Assembly: GCA_934630735.1 (NCBI GenBank)
Contig: CAKTWK010000029.1
Location: 1-27,083 of the forward strand
Source of the DNA: an uncultured Collinsella sp.
GTDB taxonomy: Bacteria > Actinomycetota > Coriobacteriia > Coriobacteriales > Coriobacteriaceae
Length of the DNA stretch: 27,083 nucleotides
Direction: 5' to 3'
Shown in pieces: positions 21,821 through 27,083 of this stretch. Each line of letters starts with the position of its first letter. The first letter of the stretch is position 1. The notes under the pieces are model-generated. The model was given only the letters and a program-made list of their open reading frames with translations, ran no database searches and was not told the DNA's origin. The position numbers and the translations under genes were made by a program.

Positions 21821-22852
21821 TTACAGTTCCACCACGGTGCCCAGCCCCGCCTCGACGGCGCGGTCGTAGGCGATTTTCGATGCCGAAAGGTCCTGAACGG
21901 CGATGCCCGACGTATCGAACACCGTCACCTGCTCGTCATCCGAACGCCCCGTAGCCGTGCCGGCGATGACTTCGCCGAGCTCCGCTTTGATGTCCTCGGG
22001 CGTGATGGCACCCTCGGCAACCGGAATCTCCAGCTCGCCGGACGCGACCGATTGCTCGCGGTCGTCGACGTAAACAGCGGCACGGGCGACAAGCGCCGAG
22101 GCGAGCTCCTGCTTGCCGGGCATGTCGGCACCAACGCAGGAGATATGCGTACCGGGGCGCACCCATGCATCGGGGATGATGGGCTTGGTCGCCGGCGTGA
22201 TCGTCACGATGATGTCGGCCTCTGCCGCGGCACCTTGGCCGTCGGCCGTCGCCTCGATGGAATAGGTGGATGCCTCGCGAGCATGCTCGCAGGCGCCCAA
22301 GATATGGGCGACCTCGTCTCGCATGCGCTCGACGCGGGCCTCGGGCGCGGCATCGGAAACCGGCTCCCACACCTTGACCTCGCTCACTTTGGGACAGGCG
22401 GCGAGCACGCCCGCCACCATATAGGTGCTCATATGGCCGGCACCCGCAACAAGCAGTTTGGACGCATCCGCCCGAGCCAGCCACTTGGCGCCGAGCGCAG
22501 CGGCGGCACCGGTGCGAAGTCCAATGACGGCGGAGGCATTGAGCAGCGCCAACGGCTCGCCCGTCGCGTTGTCGCACAGCAGTGTGGTGCCAAAGATCTC
22601 GGGCAGCGCCTTTTTGGGATTCTGAGAGAACCAAGCAGTGAGCTTGAGACCGAAGAGGCCGCTTCCTGCCAACTCGCCCGAGCGGATATCCATATCGGCC
22701 ACGCCGGGTTCGAACTGCTCATATACCATCGGCCACGCAACACCCTTGCCCGTTGCCTTCTGACGATATGCCTCCTCCACGGCAGCGATTGCATCCTCAA
22801 TCGTCAGCACCTTGGAAACTTCCTCGGCCGAAAGCACCACCATCTGCCCCAT
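21821..22852 (-). CDS. Ornithine cyclodeaminase / mu-crystallin family protein
   Basis: NAD(P)-dependent family whose members deaminate ornithine, alanine or opine- and imine-type amino acids. Visible features, numbered from the first of two adjacent ATGs, are K71 (FGLKLTAW) and R114 (IGLRTGAAAA) of the substrate site, the dinucleotide loop VAGAGHMSTY (137-146) and the late FDTSGIAVQDLSA motif with its catalytic aspartate. The total length of about 343 aa is normal. I chose the second ATG (22852) because AAAGGAG lies 5 nt upstream; the first (22855) is only 2 nt away. It is the first gene of an operon with an aminotransferase. Exact substrate is unknown. Confidence 0.85.
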   Translation of the reverse strand: MGQMVVLSAEEVSKVLTIEDAIAAVEEAYRQKATGKGVAWPMVYEQFEPGVADMDIRSGELAGSGLFGLKLTAWFSQNPKKALPEIFGTTLLCDNATGEPLALLNASAVIGLRTGAAAALGAKWLARADASKLLVAGAGHMSTYMVAGVLAACPKVSEVKVWEPVSDAAPEARVERMRDEVAHILGACEHAREASTYSIEATADGQGAAAEADIIVTITPATKPIIPDAWVRPGTHISCVGADMPGKQELASALVARAAVYVDDREQSVASGELEIPVAEGAITPEDIKAELGEVIAGTATGRSDDEQVTVFDTSGIAVQDLSASKIAYDRAVEAGLGTVVEL

Positions 22853-22887
22853 CATCGCTCCTTTCAGCGAAAGCTTTACGTTGCTTC

Positions 22888-22916
22888 ACTGTACGGTTTA
22901 GTAACGATGCCGCCAA
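22888..22916 (-). promoter_or_regulatory. Candidate promoter of the ocd-aminotransferase operon
   Basis: On the minus strand TTGGCG (22916-22911) and TACAGT (22893-22888) are 17 nt apart, each matching the sigma-70 consensus at 4 of 6 positions. It lies about 36 nt before the start codon. The rest of the 196-nt divergent gap (22873-23069) is AT-rich and includes GTTG/CAAC dyads that could bind the PucR-type regulator. Confidence 0.35.
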
Positions 22917-23069
22917 GGATCATTTCTTGTTGGAATCTACAACGATTCTCGATCTGATTTTTCGTTCTATCAGCATGTATTTGAACTATTTCTCGCATCA
23001 TCGACATGCAGATGTGCAATTATCCTATTTATACAGATACTTATTGTAGTGATTTACAGGGTGATGTTG

Positions 23070-24251
23070 ATGCTATACACCGTCTCGGACTTCTCACGGG
23101 AATATGAGGGGTCGGTCCGTCTAATCGCCGGCAGCGATGGCGTCGCGCGTGCCGTCTCTGGCGTCGGGATCCTCGATTATGAACTTATGCCCGGCCTCAA
23201 GAACAAATACCAGCGCGTCAACTTCAGCTCAGACGAGATCATCCTCAGCACTTTCCTCTATGCGAAGGACGACCCGTACCTCATCACTGAAGCCGTGAAA
23301 TACCTCGTCGCCAAGGGAACGAGCGGTCTCATCATCAAAAACGTCCTGCACATCCCGATTCCCGACCAAGCCATCCGCTACGCCAACGCGCGGCACTACC
23401 CGGTCTTTCTCACGACCGACGACTCACTGTTCTTTGACAGTGTCATCTATGAGGTCAAACGGCATATCGAGCAGCTCGCGTCCATCGACTTCGCACAGCG
23501 CGAAATCGATGCCCTGAGGACAGACGTATCGCCCGAGTCCATCTGCCGACGCATCCGAGGCCTCAACCCGTCATTTCTGGACGAAGCGGTCGCGCTGTTC
23601 ACATCGTTTGCAGAGCCCCTCGACCCGCGTACGTTTTTGCAAACCGAACGTCTCTGTGCAAAATCGACCCTCGCCGGATGCCACAACATGTTGGCACCCT
23701 ATGACGGAGGTTTGTTATTCGTAGCGACAAGCGACTCGGAGCAGACGCTCGATGTGGAGCGAATCGTGCAGGCGCTCACGGAGCTCATCGAGGCTAGCGG
23801 CATCGATGGCGGAGCGGAAGGGCTCGGCATCAGCGATATTCTGTTTGGAGACGAGGCGGTGGCGCAGGCGATCTCGCAGGCGATTTATGCGCAGCGCCTA
23901 TCTTGTCAACGAGCCGAGGGCCCCGTCCGCTATACGCAGCTCGGCATCCTGAGAACCGTGATGCCTTTTGCGGAAACCCCGGAGATGCGATCGTTCTCGG
24001 AGGCGATTCTCTCGCCGATACGCGAGCACGACAGTGAGCATGGCAGCGAACTGGAATCCACGCTCGCCGCATTCATCGAGAACGACCGACGTATCGAGCA
24101 AACCGCCAAGCAGACTAGCCAGCACCCGAACACGATTCGATATCGCCTCGACAAGGTAACAGCTCTCACCGGGCTGAGCTACAAATGCGCCCCGGAGATG
24201 GAGCAGCTGTCGCTCGCCTACGCCATCGAACGCGCTCGCTCGCTTCAGTAA
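23070..24251 (+). CDS. PucR/CdaR-family transcriptional regulator
   Basis: Regulator of 393 aa. The N-terminal PucR domain (about 1-130, YTVSDFSREYEGSVRLIAG onward) senses small nitrogenous or carboxylate ligands in relatives. The C-terminal helix-turn-helix (about 325-390) has the family pattern IEQTAKQTSQHPNTIRYRLDKVTALTG. The start at 23070 has AGGG 8 nt upstream; an ATG at 23064 and GTGs at 23049 and 23061 are in-frame alternatives. It is divergent from the ocd-aminotransferase operon, its likely target. Its codon use and the AT-rich upstream DNA differ slightly from neighbours, which may reflect acquisition as a module. Confidence 0.9.
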   Translation: MLYTVSDFSREYEGSVRLIAGSDGVARAVSGVGILDYELMPGLKNKYQRVNFSSDEIILSTFLYAKDDPYLITEAVKYLVAKGTSGLIIKNVLHIPIPDQAIRYANARHYPVFLTTDDSLFFDSVIYEVKRHIEQLASIDFAQREIDALRTDVSPESICRRIRGLNPSFLDEAVALFTSFAEPLDPRTFLQTERLCAKSTLAGCHNMLAPYDGGLLFVATSDSEQTLDVERIVQALTELIEASGIDGGAEGLGISDILFGDEAVAQAISQAIYAQRLSCQRAEGPVRYTQLGILRTVMPFAETPEMRSFSEAILSPIREHDSEHGSELESTLAAFIENDRRIEQTAKQTSQHPNTIRYRLDKVTALTGLSYKCAPEMEQLSLAYAIERARSLQ

Positions 24252-24269
24252 GCCCACCCCGCCTTGAGG

Positions 24270-24980
24270 TTAGGAGCGGCGGGCGCGGAGCTTTTCGTAG
24301 CCGTCGGCGAAGAAGGCGACCGTGGCGACGTCGGACTCGGCGGCGTCCGTCTCGGTTGCGGGAACCACGCCGTGCTCGTCGCTCACCAGGAACAGCGCGC
24401 CCTTGAGCTGTGCGGGAATGTCCACGCGCGTGACCGGGATGCCCTTGGTCTGGGCCAGCTGCTCAATGAGCGTCGCCGTGCCGCACAGGCACTCGTCCGC
24501 CGGCGCCACAAAGGCAAGCTCACCGTCGTTGACGGCAGCGAGCAGCTCGGGCGCCACGCCGGTCTCGTCGGCCTCGGAGCGAGCCTCGGCAGAACGGGCA
24601 CGCAGCGCCTTGACCGACGTATCGGCCAGCGGCTCATACTCCCCCACCGTCATGGCGGCGTTGCCGTTGACGTCGATCACCAGCATGAGCACGCCGTCGC
24701 GCGCAGTGTAATCGCCCTCGGCAAGCGACCACTCAACGTGCTGCTTGGCCCAGCTGAGCATGTTGTGGGTAAGCGGCTCGCCCTGCACCAGGCGCTCGGA
24801 CAGCGCACGGATGTGGCGGTTGAGCATGGGCACCTTTTTGTTGGACATGCGCCAGCGGCAGATAAGCGCGGGCTTGTCGAGCGTGAACTTCTCGACCGCC
24901 TCCTGATTGGCGCAAAAGTCCTCGTACGCACGCTGATCCTCGGCATTGCCAAACAGCTCGGCATCATCAATCTGGGGCAT
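24270..24980 (-). CDS. Protein of unknown function, possible diverged class IV aminotransferase fold
   Basis: I do not recognise this 236-aa protein with confidence. It has no signal peptide or membrane segment. The stretch IEQLAQTKGIPVTRVDIPAQ followed by LKGALFLVSDEHGVVPATETD resembles the C-terminal part of class IV PLP aminotransferases, where a helix is followed by a 'FLTGT...V.PV' strand. I see no clear PLP lysine, so it may be a non-catalytic relative. The ATG at 24980 follows AAAGG by 7 nt; an in-frame ATG at 25004 lies upstream of that site. It is 18 nt from the convergent PucR gene and downstream of purH, beyond a terminator. Confidence 0.75.
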   Translation of the reverse strand: MPQIDDAELFGNAEDQRAYEDFCANQEAVEKFTLDKPALICRWRMSNKKVPMLNRHIRALSERLVQGEPLTHNMLSWAKQHVEWSLAEGDYTARDGVLMLVIDVNGNAAMTVGEYEPLADTSVKALRARSAEARSEADETGVAPELLAAVNDGELAFVAPADECLCGTATLIEQLAQTKGIPVTRVDIPAQLKGALFLVSDEHGVVPATETDAAESDVATVAFFADGYEKLRARRS

Positions 24981-25016
24981 GGTTGCACCTTTCGTGTTAG
25001 TCATTCCGTCCTCTTA

Positions 25017-25060
25017 TACCAAAAAGACGGCCCTCCAAACGGAGCAGCCGTCTTTTGCAG
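25017..25060. terminator. Bidirectional terminator after purH
   Basis: AAAAGACGGC (25022-25031) pairs with GCCGTCTTTT (25047-25056), with a further CTCC/GGAG helix inside. The A-run and T-run are built into the stem on both sides. It lies about 30 nt after the purH stop codon. Confidence 0.9.
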
Positions 25061-25085
25061 AGATTATTTTGTTCCGGGGCGAAAC

Positions 25086-26693
25086 TTAGTGACGGAAATG
25101 CCTAGCACCGGTGAAGACCATTGCGATGCCATGCTCGTTGCAGGCCTGGATGCTCTCGTCATCGCGCTTAGAGCCGCCGGGCTGAATGATGCAGGTCACA
25201 CCATGTTCGGCAAGCACGTCGACGTTGTCGCGGAACGGGAAGAACGCGTCGCTTGCGCAAGCAAAGCCGCCCTTCTCCACGCCCTCGCGCTCGCAGAAGT
25301 CCTCGGCGCGCTCGCAGGCAAGCAGCGCGGAGTCAACGCGGTTGGGCTGACCCGGGCCCATGCCAATGCCGGCCTTACCCTTGGAGACCAGGATAGCGTT
25401 GGACTTGACGCCCTTGCAGACCTTCCAGGCAAACTCGAGCTCGGCCATCTCGGCGTCGGTGGGCTTGCGGTCGGTGGGGAACGTAAAGGTCGCGGGATCC
25501 TCGGTCACGTGGTCGACCTCCTGTACCAGCATGCCGCCGTCGATGGAGCGCAGCTCCACCTGGGCGCCGTGGTCCACGCCGCCGGTGGCCAGCACGCGCA
25601 GGTTGGGGCGCTTGACCATGCGCTCGAGCGCCTCGGCAGTGTAGCTCGGAGCGATGATGACCTCGACGAACTGCTTGTTCTGATCGGCGAAATGCTCAAC
25701 CAGCTCATAGGGAACCTCGCGGTTGCAGGCGATGATGCCGCCAAAGGCGCTCTTGGGATCGCAGGCGAAAGCGCGGTCGTAGGCAGCCGTGATGTCCTCG
25801 GCAACGGCGGAACCGCAGGGGTTCTGGTGCTTGAGGATCACGCAGGCCGGCTCGTCGAACTCGCGGACCAGGTTCCAGGCGGCATCGGCGTCCAGATAGT
25901 TGTTGTAGCTGAGCGGCTTGCCCTGGATCTGCTCGGAGCCCACAAGCGGGAACTGAGAGCTCGCGGTGTTCTCGCAGCCCTCGGCAAAGCGATAGACCGT
26001 GGCCTTCTGCTGCGGGTTCTCGCCATAGCGCAGGTCGTCGACCTTCTCCAGCGAGATCTCGAGCTTGGCAGAGGTGTCCGCCACGTCGCTTGCCTGGGCG
26101 GCAAGCCAACGGGAGATAGCCGTGTCGTAGGCGGCGGTAGTCTGGTAGACCTTCACCTGCAGGCGGCGACGGGTGGAAAGCGTGGTGCAACCGCCGGTCT
26201 CGCGCATCTCGGCAAGGACGGCGTCGTAGTCGGCCGGGTCGGAGATGACGGTAACGCTCGCGGCGTTCTTAGCAGCGGAGCGCAGCATGGAGGGACCACC
26301 GATGTCGATGTGCTCAATGGCATCCGCAAAGGTGACCTCGGGGTTGGCGACGGTCTTCTCGAACTCGTACAGGTTGACGACGACCAGGTCGATTAGCTTA
26401 ATGCCATGCTGAGCGGCCTCCTGCATGTGCTGCTCGGAATCGCGACGAGCAAGCAGCGCGCCGTGAACCTTGGGGTGCAGGGTCTTAACGCGGCCGTCCA
26501 TCATCTCGGGATAGCCCGTGAACTCCTCGATGGGGGTTACGGGAACGCCCGCGTCCTCGATGGCACGAGCCGTGCCGCCCGTAGAGATGATCTCGACGCC
26601 AAAGTCGTCAACCAGCGTCCGTGCGAAATCGACGACGCCCGTCTTATCGGTAACCGAGATCAACGCGCGTGCGATCTTCACATCAGATCCCAT
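25086..26693 (-). CDS. purH: PurH, AICAR formyltransferase / IMP cyclohydrolase
   Basis: Catalyses the last two steps of de novo purine synthesis: formylation of AICAR by 10-formyl-tetrahydrofolate, then ring closure to IMP. The N-terminal IMP cyclohydrolase domain (about 1-200) shows [21 protein letters not shown] and [16 protein letters not shown]. The C-terminal transformylase domain has catalytic K288 and H289 in ILKHQNPCG and the motif [13 protein letters not shown]. The 535-aa length is normal. AGGAGG lies 5 nt before the ATG. It is a single-gene unit with its own terminator. Confidence 0.97.
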   Translation of the reverse strand: MGSDVKIARALISVTDKTGVVDFARTLVDDFGVEIISTGGTARAIEDAGVPVTPIEEFTGYPEMMDGRVKTLHPKVHGALLARRDSEQHMQEAAQHGIKLIDLVVVNLYEFEKTVANPEVTFADAIEHIDIGGPSMLRSAAKNAASVTVISDPADYDAVLAEMRETGGCTTLSTRRRLQVKVYQTTAAYDTAISRWLAAQASDVADTSAKLEISLEKVDDLRYGENPQQKATVYRFAEGCENTASSQFPLVGSEQIQGKPLSYNNYLDADAAWNLVREFDEPACVILKHQNPCGSAVAEDITAAYDRAFACDPKSAFGGIIACNREVPYELVEHFADQNKQFVEVIIAPSYTAEALERMVKRPNLRVLATGGVDHGAQVELRSIDGGMLVQEVDHVTEDPATFTFPTDRKPTDAEMAELEFAWKVCKGVKSNAILVSKGKAGIGMGPGQPNRVDSALLACERAEDFCEREGVEKGGFACASDAFFPFRDNVDVLAEHGVTCIIQPGGSKRDDESIQACNEHGIAMVFTGARHFRH

Positions 26694-26767
26694 GCAGTCC
26701 TCCTGTCTGGTACGCCGCCGTGCTCTGTGAGTCGGTGATACGTCGATCTGCAGCGCTCGCGCAGCGG

Positions 26768-26800
26768 CATTGAAAATACTGATTCAATGTAGCGCATCAA
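26768..26800 (-). promoter_or_regulatory. Candidate purH promoter with overlapping dyad
   Basis: On the minus strand TTGATG (26800-26795) and TATTTT (26778-26773) are 16 nt apart. A 7-bp inverted repeat CATTGAA/TTCAATG (26768-26774 with 26783-26789) overlaps the -10 region and could be an operator. The rest of the 277-nt gap to the next gene (26694-26970) shows no other clear feature. Confidence 0.35.
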
Positions 26801-26970
26801 GCGCGACGATGCACCCCGCAACGCACGGCTGTGCAGAAAAAGCTTGCGAGCGGAGGGGATGGACACGGCACCGGGCACGGTGAGTTCATGGAACACAGGG
26901 GCACCATAATTAGATGTCAATAGCGTGGTAGAACTGTGCTCGATATGTATCCGCAAAAGAAAGAGGCACC

Positions 26971-27083
26971 ATGGTCTCGCGGGTTCTCTACCGACCGTTT
27001 GATACCGAAGACTTCGACGCCATCGCGCTGATTCTGCAGCAGCTTTGGCATAACAATTCGGATAACGATGAGTACAACCGCCT
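26971..27083 (+). CDS. Probable GNAT-family N-acetyltransferase, 5' end only
   Basis: The window ends after 37 codons. The visible N-terminus MVSRVLYRPFDTEDFDAIALILQQLW has the 'R.....D...i..l....w' pattern of the first strand and helix of GNAT acetyltransferases. AAAGAGG lies 4 nt before the ATG. It is divergent from purH. Substrate and full length cannot be seen. Confidence 0.6.
   Translation, partial: MVSRVLYRPFDTEDFDAIALILQQLWHNNSDNDEYNR

Overview
The window is GC-rich, densely coded bacterial chromosome with short intergenic gaps and clear Shine-Dalgarno sites. Gene content and protein style (adjacent TatA and TatC, HypA/HypB, archaeal-style topoisomerase I, class-Ic aspartate aminotransferase, Mn-dependent pyrophosphatase, PucR-type regulator) suggest a Coriobacteriia actinobacterium, most likely Collinsella or a close relative. 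That assignment is inference from style; no rRNA or other marker is present. I see no prophage, IS transposase, CRISPR array or tRNA.

Layout. Positions 1-5185 (minus strand): a probable operon tatA-tatC-hypA-hypB-topA, i.e. twin-arginine export, Ni insertion for [NiFe] enzymes, then topoisomerase I, closed by a bidirectional terminator at 17-55. Upstream lie a lone STAS anti-sigma-factor antagonist (5339-5653) and a class-Ic aspartate aminotransferase (5705-7009). After a small unrecognised plus-strand gene (7159-7413) come nhaA (7525-8883), ppaC (9152-10075) and a ROK glucokinase (10242-11195), all on the minus strand. Divergent from the kinase are a GntR/UTRA regulator and mannose-6-phosphate isomerase; together these form a hexose-phosphate entry module. 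A 408-bp gene-free stretch full of hairpins (13260-13667) separates manA from a PcrA/UvrD helicase with an unusual insertion. Then come uppP, a universal stress protein, a BceRS-like two-component system without its transporter, and an amino-acid module: ornithine-cyclodeaminase-family protein plus class I aminotransferase, divergent from a PucR-type regulator. The window ends with an unrecognised 236-aa protein, purH, and the first 37 codons of a probable GNAT acetyltransferase.

Most interesting non-coding signals. (1) The nhaA leader (8884-9091, minus strand) carries an intrinsic terminator 34 nt before the nhaA start codon. It is preceded by a structured domain and a near copy of one terminator arm, the layout of a transcription attenuator or riboswitch. 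(2) Four intergenic loci (7418-7469, 10189-10240, 11250-11290, 16708-16740) share a loop motif GGG(A/T)CAG between inverted arms whose sequences differ from locus to locus, resembling a REP/RAYT-type dispersed palindrome family. (3) A 129-bp foldback with 30-bp arms (one mismatch) sits just after pcrA (13532-13660).
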